Shown here piece after piece: positions 19,642 through 29,334 of a stretch of 64,000 nucleotides of DNA; the first letter of the stretch is position 1, and every line of letters begins with the position of its first letter. Below the pieces are notes generated by a model. It had not been told where the DNA came from. It did no database searches and worked only from the letters and a program-made list of their open reading frames with translations. Source of the DNA: Saccharicrinis sp963677655 (GTDB lineage: Bacteria; Bacteroidota; Bacteroidia; Bacteroidales; Marinilabiliaceae). Position numbers and translations under genes: made by a program. Where the stretch lies: the NCBI GenBank assembly GCA_963677655.1, contig OY782089.1; one strand, given 5' to 3'.

Positions 19642-21444
19642 TTAAAGCTTCTCTATATATACATAATTGGCGGGATATTGTCTTTCTGCTGCATCAACCA
19701 AACTTGCATGAAAATCATACTTACCCGCAGGAATTTTCAATTTAATAGTTACCTCATCCTGTCCCTCTTCAATTTTAACAGTTTTTGTATAACCAGCCAC
19801 ATATAAACTCACCTCAGTAAAATCAGTTTTCTCTCCTGCCGGGGCAGTTTTATCCAACTCTATTCTTTTCTCCTGAGCCAGAACAGTCTGGTTAATTGCC
19901 AACCCACTTTCGCGAGGGAACCTACGTAATGTTATATTGTATTCAGCATTTTCCAGAAATTCAATTTTCCAACATCCTGAAGCAGGTGTAGGAACCAATG
20001 CCCCATTTTGATGCCACGCAGGACTGTACCGGCCAGCAAGCATATCATGCGCACATATTTTACTTGGATTTTCCTTTGGTGAGCCAACTTTTATATATGC
20101 ATATTTTTCATCAACTCCTTCTGCAAGGAAGGATTGCCACCAGCGCTCATAACCTTCTGCAAGACGGGCTGCAACTTCTGGATATTGATCAATAATATTG
20201 TTTTCCTGCCCTAAATCTTTAGTAATATTATAAAGTTCTTTACCGTCAACCAAACGCCAGTTATCATCCATAACGGTATATTTTTTATACTTGATAAGAT
20301 CTTGCTCTCGCTGAGTATCAATATATAAAATACGATTAGGCCACTGAGGGTTTTCTTCCTTCATAAGAGGTACCAAACTTTTCCCATCCAGCGGTTTTAC
20401 AGGGTTAAAATCCAAGCCTATCAAATCAACAAAGGTTGGAAGCAGGTCATAATTGGCAACCAGTTTATCAATATCTTTACCACCGGTCAATTCTCCATTA
20501 GGCCAGCGAATAAACAAAGGTACACGATGACCACCATCGTATTGGCTGCCTTTTCCACCTTTTAAACCAGCATTGTATGTTGAACGCCCGGCCGATGTTC
20601 CGTTATCCGTGGTAAAAATAAGTATTGTGTTGTCGGTCAAGTCCAGTTCGTCCAGTTTTTTCTCCAGCTTTTTAAAATTATCATCCAGGTTGGTGATCAT
20701 ACCATAGAATCGACGGAGTCTTGGATTTAATTTCTCATACTTTTTTCCCTGGTAAATATCGTAATACTCTTTAGGTAAGTTATATGGGCCATGAGGTGCG
20801 TTAGTTGCAATATAACAAAAGAAAGGGTTGTCCTTATTTTTTTCGATAAAGTCCATGGCTTCAGAAAAGAATATATCAGTACAATAACCTTCGTATTTTG
20901 TTTCTTCACTATTATGCCAGTATGAATCATCAAAATAATCATTCATCCAGTAATCCGGTCCCTGACCAACACCACCTGCAGCATGACGTACTACTTCGTG
21001 AAATCCACGATCTTCAGGACGATATGGATAATTATCGCCCAAGTGCCATTTACCATACATGGCATTTACATAACCATTTTGAGCCAACACCTGAGGTAAA
21101 ATCACTTCATCTTCAAAAAGGATAGAACGTCCCATAATAGTATGAAAAACATTAACTCTATTACAATGCCTTCCCGACATAATTCCGCTACGCGTTGGAG
21201 CGCAAGTTGTACCTACATGGTAGTTGGTAAAACGTATGGCATCACTATAAAACTTATCAATATTAGGTGTTTTTATATACGAATTCCCGGTACAGGCTAA
21301 ATCACCCATCCCCTGATCATCAGTCATCACAAAAACAATATTAGGTTTCTTCTTCGAATTTGTCTGAGCCTTTATATTAACTGGGCATAATACCCCTGCC
21401 AGTAATACAATAACTATTACTATTAGATTTCTTTTTAATTGCAT
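19642..21444 (-). CDS. S1 family sulfatase with extra C-terminal domain
   Basis: A 600-residue formylglycine-dependent sulfatase. A signal peptide (about 1-26) is followed by NIVFVMTDDQGMGD, the calcium-binding aspartate pair. The activation motif is CAPTR with Cys81, to be converted to formylglycine by an anaerobic sulfatase-maturating enzyme not present in this window. TTDNGTSAG near residue 290 gives the second metal-site aspartate and asparagine. Beyond about residue 455 is an additional beta-rich domain of about 145 residues that ends in VYIEKL. The same arrangement, ending in VGVEKL, is seen in the sulfatase at 29335, so the two are paralogs. It overlaps no gene and starts 4 bp after the esterase stop. 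The position of the sulfate removed is unknown. Confidence 0.95.
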   Translation of the reverse strand: MQLKRNLIVIVIVLLAGVLCPVNIKAQTNSKKKPNIVFVMTDDQGMGDLACTGNSYIKTPNIDKFYSDAIRFTNYHVGTTCAPTRSGIMSGRHCNRVNVFHTIMGRSILFEDEVILPQVLAQNGYVNAMYGKWHLGDNYPYRPEDRGFHEVVRHAAGGVGQGPDYWMNDYFDDSYWHNSEETKYEGYCTDIFFSEAMDFIEKNKDNPFFCYIATNAPHGPYNLPKEYYDIYQGKKYEKLNPRLRRFYGMITNLDDNFKKLEKKLDELDLTDNTILIFTTDNGTSAGRSTYNAGLKGGKGSQYDGGHRVPLFIRWPNGELTGGKDIDKLVANYDLLPTFVDLIGLDFNPVKPLDGKSLVPLMKEENPQWPNRILYIDTQREQDLIKYKKYTVMDDNWRLVDGKELYNITKDLGQENNIIDQYPEVAARLAEGYERWWQSFLAEGVDEKYAYIKVGSPKENPSKICAHDMLAGRYSPAWHQNGALVPTPASGCWKIEFLENAEYNITLRRFPRESGLAINQTVLAQEKRIELDKTAPAGEKTDFTEVSLYVAGYTKTVKIEEGQDEVTIKLKIPAGKYDFHASLVDAAERQYPANYVYIEKL

Positions 21445-21448
21445 GATT

Positions 21449-22330
21449 TTATAATTTAGGTTCTCCTTTTATATATTTCAGTGACTTTAAGAACAGATCC
21501 ATTTCACGAACAGTAAGTTTATAAAACTTCCCATCGTACTTGCTATTATTAAAAAAACCATGTCCTGCACCTTCGTATAAATGCAAATCGCAACGGCAGC
21601 CCACAGCCTGCATTTTTTCTTTATAATTTTCGGCTATAGAAACAGGGATTAAATGATCTTCCCTACCTAAGAAAACAATGGTTGGTGGTGCATCTTTTTT
21701 TATGTTGTGTGCCGGAGATATCTCCTGCCATCTTTCTCCCATACGCTCATGACAAAACCCATCTGGTCCGTTATCAAAAACAGGATTAAACAACACCAAG
21801 GCATTGGCTTTTGAACTGATACTAAGATCTTCATTTGCCTCATCAAGCTTAGGACATACTCCACATACTGCAGCCAAATGTCCACCTGCCGAACCACCTG
21901 AAGCCACAATCTTTTTTGGATGAATATTTAATTGCTTTGCATGCTGACGCAGAAACCGTATTGCAGATTTTGCATCGGCAGCAGCTTCATAAGGAGTGGT
22001 TTTGTGGCGCGACTTCACCCTATAATCAGCTAAAACGGTAATCATACCACGCTCAGCAAAATATTTAGCCTGAGGTTCAAACTGCTTCACAGTTCCTCCA
22101 TTCCAACCACCTCCAAAAAAGAAGATAATTGCGGGATACTTTTTATTTTTTTTAAAATCAGATGGATAGTGAATGGTAAGATTCAGATTTATATCATCTA
22201 TTTTCTTATAGGTAAGCTCAAATGGCTCTTTTCTATCTTGATTTTTGATCTGCTCTGAGATATTTTGTGCATTTAAAGTAGTTGTAATAAACAATACTAC
22301 TGCAAACAAAATATGATAAAGTGTTTTCAT
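21449..22330 (-). CDS. Alpha/beta-hydrolase carbohydrate esterase
   Basis: A 293-residue exported esterase of the BD-FAE/CE10-like group. A signal peptide (about 1-21) is followed by FFFGGGWNGG, the oxyanion-hole loop, and GGSAGGH with nucleophile Ser147. GREDHLIPV supplies the catalytic Asp and GAGHGFF the catalytic His. Such enzymes remove acetyl or other acyl groups from sugars. Its sequence is closely related to the N-terminal half of the next upstream protein. It is tightly packed between that gene (33 bp) and a sulfatase (4 bp), so it is clearly in an operon. Confidence 0.92.
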   Translation of the reverse strand: MKTLYHILFAVVLFITTTLNAQNISEQIKNQDRKEPFELTYKKIDDINLNLTIHYPSDFKKNKKYPAIIFFFGGGWNGGTVKQFEPQAKYFAERGMITVLADYRVKSRHKTTPYEAAADAKSAIRFLRQHAKQLNIHPKKIVASGGSAGGHLAAVCGVCPKLDEANEDLSISSKANALVLFNPVFDNGPDGFCHERMGERWQEISPAHNIKKDAPPTIVFLGREDHLIPVSIAENYKEKMQAVGCRCDLHLYEGAGHGFFNNSKYDGKFYKLTVREMDLFLKSLKYIKGEPKL

Positions 22331-22363
22331 AATGATCCTATTTTTTTATTTATCTAATCCTTT

Positions 22364-23863
22364 TTATCCATGTAATAACTTGAGTTCGTCATAAACCCGA
22401 CATCTAATTTCCTTTGCAATCTTCTTTGCCAATAAGCTATATCCCTTGTCATTCAAATGAACTCCATCTTTTGAATATTTTGCACCTTTTCGCATTAGAT
22501 GATGTACATCAATGAGAACAAGATCTTGTTCTTTAGCAATTTCTTTGATCGTAGGAATCACCCATTTATTTAATTGTTCTTTGCGTCCTTTTATCGTTGG
22601 ATGATTAGGTTTCTTCTCTGGCCAAACCGGCATTGGAGTCATGACAAATATTTTTACCCCAGGATTTCTTTTTTTATAAGCATTGATTAAATCAATATAT
22701 CTTTCTTTAAATTCATCCTGAGGTGTTCCTTTAAAATCTGTTTTGCGGTTTTTATCTAAACACCATTTAGGATTGGCATCATTTGTACCTAATATAATTA
22801 AAGCAATGTCTGCATTAAATTTAACTGATGCTTTATATTGTGGTGTATTGAAATAAGGGAAATAGCTTCCATTGATTAAAGTTGCGGCTCCTTTTCCATA
22901 ATTCTCAACCTGATAACTCTGTCCCAGAGCCTCTTGCAAATACTCAGGATATTTTTTTTCAGTATTACTATCGCCAATACAAGCAAGTTGTTTTATGTTT
23001 CTTTTCAGGGTTGGTTTACCTTTTAGATAACCTAACCTAGTTAAGAATACATCTGTATCATACATACATTGATTAAAATAAAGATCACCTTGCTTCCTAA
23101 AAAAATGACCATTGAAAAAACCATGTCCTACATGTTCAAACGATACCAGTTCACAATCATTACCCGCCTCCAGCATTTTATTATAAAAGCGTTGTGCATT
23201 TTCATAAGGAACCGTTGTATCTTCTTTTCCATGGAACAATAACATTGGAGGCATATTTTTTTGAACCTGGTGACAAGGTGATATTTCGGTTTCGCGTCCT
23301 TTTACTTTTTTATGACCATAACCTTTTTCTGTTGTATCAAACACTGGATTATAACCAACAACAGCATTAGGTACAGAACTAACAGACAGGTCCTCGTATG
23401 AATTATCCAGTCCTTCGATAACTGCTGTACAAACAGCAATATGTCCACCAGCTGAACCACCTCCGGCAATGACCATATCAGGATTTATATTTAATTCTTT
23501 TGCATGGGTACGAATCCAGCGGACAGCAGATTTAGCATCTTCAACACAATCAAAAGGAGTAGTACCATGAGTATTCTTTATGCGGTACTCTGCCGAAATG
23601 GCCAGCATTCCTCTTGAAGCAAGATATTCACTTTGCTGATAAAACTGGTTCGGATTGCCACCAACCCATCCACCACCAAAAAAGTATACTATCACAGCAG
23701 TTGGGTTCTTTGACACCTCTGGTTCAAAAACATGCAAATAAAGACTATCTCCACCTACAACTTTATACAGTAATTTTTTATCTGGATTAATATCCTGAGC
23801 AACAACCTGTAAGGCAGACAAAGCCAGTATAAACAATAATGTAATTTCTTTAATATATCTCAT
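22364..23863 (-). CDS. Two-domain esterase: alpha/beta hydrolase fused to SGNH/GDSL hydrolase
   Basis: A 499-residue exported fusion of two unrelated esterase folds. After a signal peptide (about 1-22), residues 25-275 form an alpha/beta hydrolase with FFGGGWVGG, GGGSAGGH (Ser137), HGKEDTTVP and GHGFF. Residues 290-495 form an SGNH hydrolase with IGDSNT (Ser299), a block III motif LGTNDANP and the C-terminal DGVHLNDKGY with the Asp-x-x-His pair. Both active sites look intact, so one protein could remove acyl groups from two positions or two sugars. The first domain resembles the separate esterase just downstream, suggesting duplication followed by fusion or splitting. It lies 111 bp after GH97. 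Confidence 0.92.
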   Translation of the reverse strand: MRYIKEITLLFILALSALQVVAQDINPDKKLLYKVVGGDSLYLHVFEPEVSKNPTAVIVYFFGGGWVGGNPNQFYQQSEYLASRGMLAISAEYRIKNTHGTTPFDCVEDAKSAVRWIRTHAKELNINPDMVIAGGGSAGGHIAVCTAVIEGLDNSYEDLSVSSVPNAVVGYNPVFDTTEKGYGHKKVKGRETEISPCHQVQKNMPPMLLFHGKEDTTVPYENAQRFYNKMLEAGNDCELVSFEHVGHGFFNGHFFRKQGDLYFNQCMYDTDVFLTRLGYLKGKPTLKRNIKQLACIGDSNTEKKYPEYLQEALGQSYQVENYGKGAATLINGSYFPYFNTPQYKASVKFNADIALIILGTNDANPKWCLDKNRKTDFKGTPQDEFKERYIDLINAYKKRNPGVKIFVMTPMPVWPEKKPNHPTIKGRKEQLNKWVIPTIKEIAKEQDLVLIDVHHLMRKGAKYSKDGVHLNDKGYSLLAKKIAKEIRCRVYDELKLLHG

Positions 23864-23906
23864 TTATTCATAGATTTTTCAACTTCAAATAGAAAGGATA
23901 CAAGGA

Positions 23907-23931
23907 AAAGTCTTAAATACTCAAAGACTTT
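23907..23931 (-). terminator. Possible weak terminator after GH97
   Basis: AAAGTCTT (23907-23914) and AAGACTTT (23924-23931) form an 8-bp stem with a 9-nt loop in the 111-bp gap after the GH97 stop. It is followed by TCCTTG and not by a T run, so partial termination or RNA processing is as likely as a true stop. Confidence 0.4.
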
Positions 23932-23974
23932 GATACAAATCCGGATAATCCCCCATCCTTCTACACGCTTCTCT

Positions 23975-25900
23975 CTACTTATGTCTTTTTATTACTCTCG
24001 GACGTATCCACATACAATGACCACCACCTGAGGCAATCTTAATTTCCATCACATCATCCGCTACCACACCACGTTTAACAACTCTGTATGCCTCAGGATT
24101 GGTTTTACAATGTGTCTCTTCAGTATCTTCATAAATAACTGCATCATATACTTGTCCTGGTTTTAGAAAGTCGAGAGGCAATAATAAATTAGCGCCATCC
24201 TGATTGGCAACACTGCCAACAAACCATTCATCACCAGATCGACGTGCCGTAGTAATATACTCTCCTATTCTGGATCGGAGTACCTTACTTTCGTCCCACT
24301 TGCCAACCGGCATTTTTTGAATAAACTCAAACAAATCTTCTTTAGCCATATAAGCCTCTGGAGCATCAGGAATACAAACCAATCCGCTAAATATGATTAA
24401 AGTACGAGCTACTTCAGATACTGCGGTTGTTAAGTATGAGTTCTTCTTTCGCGGACTTTTTTCCCTTATTCCACTATTAATCCCAACGATATCGAAATTA
24501 CCATTGTTCATATCCATCGGACCCTGAATCGCATTGATCAAAGCCATTTTAATAAATGCTTCAGGCGTAAAAGCTCTTCTCGAATCCTGCTGGGCATGAC
24601 AATATTCGCGTGTTATAGCATTCGGATAAGTCCGTTGCATCCCGGTAAAAGGGACCGGATTATCATGAAAATCAATCAGTAATTTGCTTTTTGCACTCAA
24701 CTGAATAGCCTTACTGGAGAACTCAGGATTACAACCCATAAAACCGTATTTAATCCCTTTCATCCCCAATGACTGATAATAGGGAAAGAGTTCTTCATCC
24801 CCATATTCACCATGCTTTCTGTCGTAGTACAAAATTAACTCAACCCCTTTTTCTTCAGCGTATCGGATAACCTCTTGTAAATCGAGTTTATCTGATAATT
24901 CAAAGTGACCTTTTGAAGCATGCTTATACCATGAGTCATCAATCAGGAAATACTCTATTCCTTTTAAGGCTGCGAAATCAATAAAACGTTTATAGCTTTC
25001 GGTATTGATTCCATATTTAAATCCATCGGGAGCTACATATCCATGCACTCTCCAGTCCCATAGTGTTTTACCTGGCTTTATCCACTCTGTATCATCTAAC
25101 TGACATGGTGTTGCCAGGTTTACAGCAACTGTGTTCGTCACTAAATCACCAGCTTCTTCACCCCAAAGAATAACACGCCAGGGAGTTATAGTTTTTGCTC
25201 CCTTGACCTTTGCTTTATTATAAGATTTTAGCACTTCATTTTTCTTATCTAAAGCTATATTCATCACTCCAAACCCTTTAGCAGCATACAGATCCGACTC
25301 AAGTATAGAAAGGTATTTATGATTGTATTTTTCAACTACCAGGGGCATCAATAATTTTGGTGCTTTTTCCTTTGAACCCAGCATTTCCTCATACAGATAA
25401 GGACCTTTGGGCTCTGATTCCCCTGCAGGACAATAAAATTGATCTTTTGAATAAAGGTTATGCTCAATCTCAAAGGATATCTCCTCACCTTCTTTGACAC
25501 TATCCATTTCAAACCTAAAACCCAATCCCTTATCATATACTCTGGCGAACAATTTACCTTTGACACCATCCATATCAACAGTAAGAATCAATTCATTATA
25601 TTGATCCTGTATTTCACTGAACTGGCCCCAAACCGGGTTCCATGTTGTGTCCGAAGAGCGTTGTTCAACATCTATGATATTGACAAGACTGCATGGCATT
25701 AATGATACTTTTGAAGAATCTATTAATAACTGATTTTGCCAATGCAATTGATATTTTAAAATACCCTGATTTTCGTTAAGTGATAATTTTACGGTTTGGT
25801 CTGGAGAAGCGATTTCAAACTGATTCTTATTATTGGAACATGAATAAGTTAATCCAATTACAATAATCACCAATAACCCTAGCGCCTTTTTTATTTTCAT
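23975..25900 (-). CDS. GH97 family glycosidase lipoprotein
   Basis: A 641-residue glycoside hydrolase family 97 enzyme. The N-terminus is a lipoprotein signal (GLTYSC). The GH97 N-terminal beta-sandwich (about 30-285) has the typical opening ASPDQTVKLSL, and the barrel holds YFLIDDSWY near residue 320 and FHDNPVPFTGMQRTYPN near residue 420. A C-terminal beta domain follows. The family holds inverting alpha-glucosidases and retaining alpha-galactosidases. The aspartate in FHDN, where inverting SusB-type enzymes carry glutamate, would need an alignment to interpret. It starts 7 bp after the transporter gene, so they are cotranscribed. An alpha-galactose or alpha-glucose side chain on the target glycan is the simplest reading. 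Confidence 0.93.
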   Translation of the reverse strand: MKIKKALGLLVIIVIGLTYSCSNNKNQFEIASPDQTVKLSLNENQGILKYQLHWQNQLLIDSSKVSLMPCSLVNIIDVEQRSSDTTWNPVWGQFSEIQDQYNELILTVDMDGVKGKLFARVYDKGLGFRFEMDSVKEGEEISFEIEHNLYSKDQFYCPAGESEPKGPYLYEEMLGSKEKAPKLLMPLVVEKYNHKYLSILESDLYAAKGFGVMNIALDKKNEVLKSYNKAKVKGAKTITPWRVILWGEEAGDLVTNTVAVNLATPCQLDDTEWIKPGKTLWDWRVHGYVAPDGFKYGINTESYKRFIDFAALKGIEYFLIDDSWYKHASKGHFELSDKLDLQEVIRYAEEKGVELILYYDRKHGEYGDEELFPYYQSLGMKGIKYGFMGCNPEFSSKAIQLSAKSKLLIDFHDNPVPFTGMQRTYPNAITREYCHAQQDSRRAFTPEAFIKMALINAIQGPMDMNNGNFDIVGINSGIREKSPRKKNSYLTTAVSEVARTLIIFSGLVCIPDAPEAYMAKEDLFEFIQKMPVGKWDESKVLRSRIGEYITTARRSGDEWFVGSVANQDGANLLLPLDFLKPGQVYDAVIYEDTEETHCKTNPEAYRVVKRGVVADDVMEIKIASGGGHCMWIRPRVIKRHK

Positions 25901-25907
25901 TTTGTAA

Positions 25908-27197
25908 TCAATTATAATCTATTTTTGATTTTATTATTTTACCTCTCCACCAGGTAGCTAATGACGACCCGGTAATATTCATCACTGGTCCGAATATTGC
26001 TGGTGCCAAACCAACAGTAGCCACCTTTCCCATTTCCACTGCCAACCCTGATGCCAAACCTCCATTTTGCATCCCGACTTCCAAAGCAATGGTTCTGCAA
26101 TCCTGCTCCTTTAACCTAAGGAGTTTACTCACACCATATCCTAATGCATAACCAAAACTATTATGAAGGAAACAGGCAAGGATCAATAACAAACCAACTT
26201 CCAGCAAGCTATCCCTTCCGGCTGCTGTGATGATTGTTATAATAACCCCTATGCCCAACATAGAGATAAACGACAATAATTTATCTAACAGCTCTTTATC
26301 TCCTTTTGCCAACACTCTAAAAACAAAGGCCCCACATATAGGCAGTAATGCAAACAAACCTGTGTCGAATAAAAAGGCATTAAACAAACTGGAACCCGAC
26401 ATGTTTGTTGTTATATAGTTGATAAGACTTTTGAGAAATATAACTGCAATCATTGATACTACCTGTAATGCCTGATTCCTCTTTAAATTATAACCATTTG
26501 CGAAAAGATTAAATATCAATCCGGCACAAATGGGCAGAATAACCATATTGAAAATACCCGACATCATATTCCAAAAATCAATAGTAATAAGCTCTCCTGC
26601 AAAAGTCTTCATTAACAGCGGAGTCATTAATGGCGACAATAAAGTTGCAAAGGCAGTCAGGGTAACCGATAAGGCCAAATTTGCTTTAGCTATAAACGAC
26701 ATAACATTTGATGCCATACCACTTGGGGATGAACCTACCAACACAACACCTGCCGCAATCTCAGGAGGGAACTGAAAAAGAGTAACCAATGAGATACCCA
26801 CAACTGGCATTATCGTAAACTGACAAATAACTCCGGCAATAACACCTTTGGGCATTTTTATTACCCCCACAAAATCATTAAGACTCATTTGTGACCCCAT
26901 ACCAAACATAATAATCTGGAGAAGAGGTACAATAAGTAGTTTAAACTGAAAACCTCCTGCACTTAGAAAATATTGCGGATAATACATTGAAATGGTCACC
27001 GCAGAAATAATCATTATTGAATAAGAAAAGCCCTTTAGCCTTTTAAAGCCCCTGACAGCAATAGCTGCACTTACAAATCCAGCAATTAATAAAGGACCAG
27101 CAAGATGGGATTGTTTGATATAGTAACAGATTACTGATGCACAAAAAGCAACAGCTGTTAATATAAATAAGGCCTTATAAACTTTTCTTTTTTCCAT
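25908..27197 (-). CDS. BASS-family sodium-dependent transporter (SBF domain)
   Basis: A 429-residue inner-membrane protein with about ten helices and the bile acid:sodium symporter (SBF) signatures. These are GMGSQMSLNDF near residue 98, VGSSPSGMASNVMSF near residue 155 (the discontinuous sodium-site region) and EVGMQNGGLASGLA near residue 375. BASS proteins import bile acids, pantoate and other small organic acids with sodium. In this setting, with lyases producing unsaturated uronic acids or keto acids, a role in importing an acidic breakdown product is plausible but unproven. It is cotranscribed with GH97 (7 bp) and the sulfatase upstream (13 bp). It is the only transporter recognised in the window. 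Confidence 0.9.
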   Translation of the reverse strand: MEKRKVYKALFILTAVAFCASVICYYIKQSHLAGPLLIAGFVSAAIAVRGFKRLKGFSYSIMIISAVTISMYYPQYFLSAGGFQFKLLIVPLLQIIMFGMGSQMSLNDFVGVIKMPKGVIAGVICQFTIMPVVGISLVTLFQFPPEIAAGVVLVGSSPSGMASNVMSFIAKANLALSVTLTAFATLLSPLMTPLLMKTFAGELITIDFWNMMSGIFNMVILPICAGLIFNLFANGYNLKRNQALQVVSMIAVIFLKSLINYITTNMSGSSLFNAFLFDTGLFALLPICGAFVFRVLAKGDKELLDKLLSFISMLGIGVIITIITAAGRDSLLEVGLLLILACFLHNSFGYALGYGVSKLLRLKEQDCRTIALEVGMQNGGLASGLAVEMGKVATVGLAPAIFGPVMNITGSSLATWWRGKIIKSKIDYN

Positions 27198-27210
27198 AGA
27201 CTATTTGATC

Positions 27211-28782
27211 TTAAAGATTCATCCAGGTAACCTGATCCCAATTATCTTTAACAAACTCCTGAGGTTTACCATTGGTAGAACGACCATTTTTAATGATCTC
27301 TGATATCCTATCCTTTAGTTTTCCAACTACTTCAGGGTATTCAAAATAAAGGTTTGTTGTTTCACCCGGATCATTTTCTATATCGTAAAGTTCGTAAATA
27401 GCCTCTCCATCCTTTGGTTCAATCAATTTTGGTAATAATGAACCTCCGGATCCGCGAAGCATATTTAGTTTCCACTTTCCTTGTCGTATAGCAAAATGAC
27501 CAGTAAATGCATGATGTATAACTGCTCTATCTAAGTTATAATTATCTAATTTACCATTTGTTATAAGAGGATACAAACTGTAACTATCTTCTGCTGCATT
27601 ATCAGGTATAGAAGCACCAACAATTTCAGCAATGGTGGCCAGATAATCAGACTGGCAAACAGGGACATCAACTTTACTTCCAGGTTTTATCACTTTTGGC
27701 CATCTCATAAGGAACGGCACTCTATGTCCTCCTTCATATATATCGCGCTTGCCTCCCTTAAAATTCATGCAGCTATAATGCTGGTATGTATCGCGTTGGT
27801 ATTTATAGTTGGTTTCAGCTCCATTATCCGATGAAAAAATAACGAGGGTATTCTCTTCCAGTCCATTTTTTTTAAGCGCATCCAATACCTGACCAACCCT
27901 ATAATCTGTTTCTTCCATAAAGTCGCCATAGTTACCACAATTGCTACGTCCCTGAAAATCGGGATGTGTACAATGTGGTAAATGCGGACTGGTCAACGGC
28001 ATATATAAGAAGAACGGTTTGCCTTTTTTCGCATCTTTTGCTGATTTGTTGATGTATTCAACAGCCTTGTCTGCAAAAGTTTCCAATACGAGTTCATCAT
28101 TAAACGAAGGAGCTACCTCAACATGTCCATTGGCAATTTCCTTTTTATAAGGAGGTGTCATTCGGTAGGTACGAGGCGTTACATCATTTTTCTTTTTTGT
28201 AAATAAAACAGGAGGATCTGTTACCATATCATTTTCTAGAAAAGTTAATACCCCAAAATTCATGGAGGCTGCAATACCAAAAAAATAATCAAATCCATGT
28301 TCTATTGGCCCTTCTTTAAAAGGTTTTGACCAATCGCGATTTTTACCTCTTTCTCCTGCAAAATCCATTTGCAAATGCCATTTACCAACCATGGCGGTAT
28401 AATATCCTTGTTCTTTAAGCATTGAGGCAATAGTCATCCTGTCTTTTTCAATTAAACAAGGACCATCTGCACGCAAAACACCTTCTTTTAAAGAGGTCCT
28501 CCAACTATATCGACCGGTCAACAAGGTATATCTAGATGGCGTACACACCGCATCACTACTATGTCCATCAGTAAAAACAATACCTTCGTTTACTAACCTA
28601 TCCATATTGGGGGTTTTAAACTTTGCTTCAGGGTTTAATGCACTTACATCTCCATACCCCTGATCGTCAGTATAGATGATAACGATATTGGGGTTCTGTT
28701 TTTTACCTTTATGTGCCATAAGCGACGTAAAAGGTACCTGTATAACAGCTATTAATACTATTAGAAGTTTAATATTTCTCAT
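27211..28782 (-). CDS. S1 family sulfatase
   Basis: A secreted sulfatase with signal peptide MRNIKLLIVLIAVIQ and the metal motif NIVIIYTDDQGYGD. The formylglycine motif is CTPSR, with Cys80 counted from the start chosen here. FSSDNGAETN near residue 315 gives further metal ligands. The frame is open to 28809, but the Met at 28782 starts a better signal peptide. Its length of about 523 residues is normal. It is the first gene of a run that continues with the BASS transporter and GH97. Two tandem class B elements lie directly upstream, so it probably heads a regulated transcript. Its sulfate position and sugar are unknown. Confidence 0.95.
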   Translation of the reverse strand: MRNIKLLIVLIAVIQVPFTSLMAHKGKKQNPNIVIIYTDDQGYGDVSALNPEAKFKTPNMDRLVNEGIVFTDGHSSDAVCTPSRYTLLTGRYSWRTSLKEGVLRADGPCLIEKDRMTIASMLKEQGYYTAMVGKWHLQMDFAGERGKNRDWSKPFKEGPIEHGFDYFFGIAASMNFGVLTFLENDMVTDPPVLFTKKKNDVTPRTYRMTPPYKKEIANGHVEVAPSFNDELVLETFADKAVEYINKSAKDAKKGKPFFLYMPLTSPHLPHCTHPDFQGRSNCGNYGDFMEETDYRVGQVLDALKKNGLEENTLVIFSSDNGAETNYKYQRDTYQHYSCMNFKGGKRDIYEGGHRVPFLMRWPKVIKPGSKVDVPVCQSDYLATIAEIVGASIPDNAAEDSYSLYPLITNGKLDNYNLDRAVIHHAFTGHFAIRQGKWKLNMLRGSGGSLLPKLIEPKDGEAIYELYDIENDPGETTNLYFEYPEVVGKLKDRISEIIKNGRSTNGKPQEFVKDNWDQVTWMNL

Positions 28783-28813
28783 ATGTTTAAATTTACTTTC
28801 AATGGACACATAG

Positions 28814-28882
28814 AACTCTCAAGAAAATTTAATCATCTTCCTGTGTGTGAAACTTGATAATTGAATTTTACATGTTCGTTTC
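28814..28882 (-). promoter_or_regulatory. Class B upstream block, copy 1
   Basis: This is a 69-bp block that starts with AACTCTCAAGAAAATTTAAT and ends with ATGTTCGTTTC on the plus strand. It is the copy nearest the sulfatase start (28782). A second copy begins at 28921, another at 36399 and a shortened one at 63634. The conserved ends with a variable centre suggest a two-part binding site or promoter. Confidence 0.6.
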
Positions 28883-28920
28883 ATCTCATTATAACTTTAA
28901 CTTTCAAATGCATTTGATGG

Positions 28921-28985
28921 AACTCTCATATAGATTCAATCATAAACCTATACAACTTAATTGATTGAATTTTTATGTTCGTTTC
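28921..28985 (-). promoter_or_regulatory. Class B upstream block, copy 2 (tandem)
   Basis: A 65-bp copy that starts with AACTCTCATATAGATTCAAT and ends with ATGTTCGTTTC. Its start is 107 bp from the start of copy 1. The inner sequence is diverged, while both ends are kept. Confidence 0.58.
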
Positions 28986-29270
28986 TTATGTTCACTTTTA
29001 TATTATATCCTTAAATATCCTTTATCTAATCTTTTTATTATTAAGTTTTGAATCAAAAGGCTTAAAATATTAACATGTCAACTGGGGGCATCACCCTTTA
29101 GCGTTTGGAAAGATATTTACATCCACTTTTATAGCAATTTGCAAGCAAATTTCAGAGATGTACATTTACTAACTTAAAAGTTCTTTCCCAACACTCCCAA
29201 ACACTGCCTTATATTGTGATATTTTAGGCTTTCAGCCTTTTTTGAATTCTAGCCATACTGCATATAAAAG
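28986..29270. other. Intergenic stretch without gene
   Basis: Between the class B copies and the terminator of the next sulfatase I see no reading frame, RNA gene or clear repeat. The whole gap between the two sulfatase genes is more than 500 bp, which fits separate transcription units. Confidence 0.5.
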
Positions 29271-29323
29271 AAAGAGTTTAGGATTGTAAAATATATGTAC
29301 AACCTTAAACTCCTAAACTCTTT
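29271..29323 (-). terminator. Terminator hairpin after sulfatase
   Basis: AAAGAGTTTAGGA (29271-29283) and TCCTAAACTCTTT (29311-29323) form a perfect 13-bp inverted repeat. A further TTGTA/TACAA pairing inside extends it past a bulge. It begins 12 bp after the stop codon at 29335 and is followed on the transcribed strand by CTTTTATATGC. Confidence 0.75.
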
Positions 29324-29334
29324 ATTAATAATTT

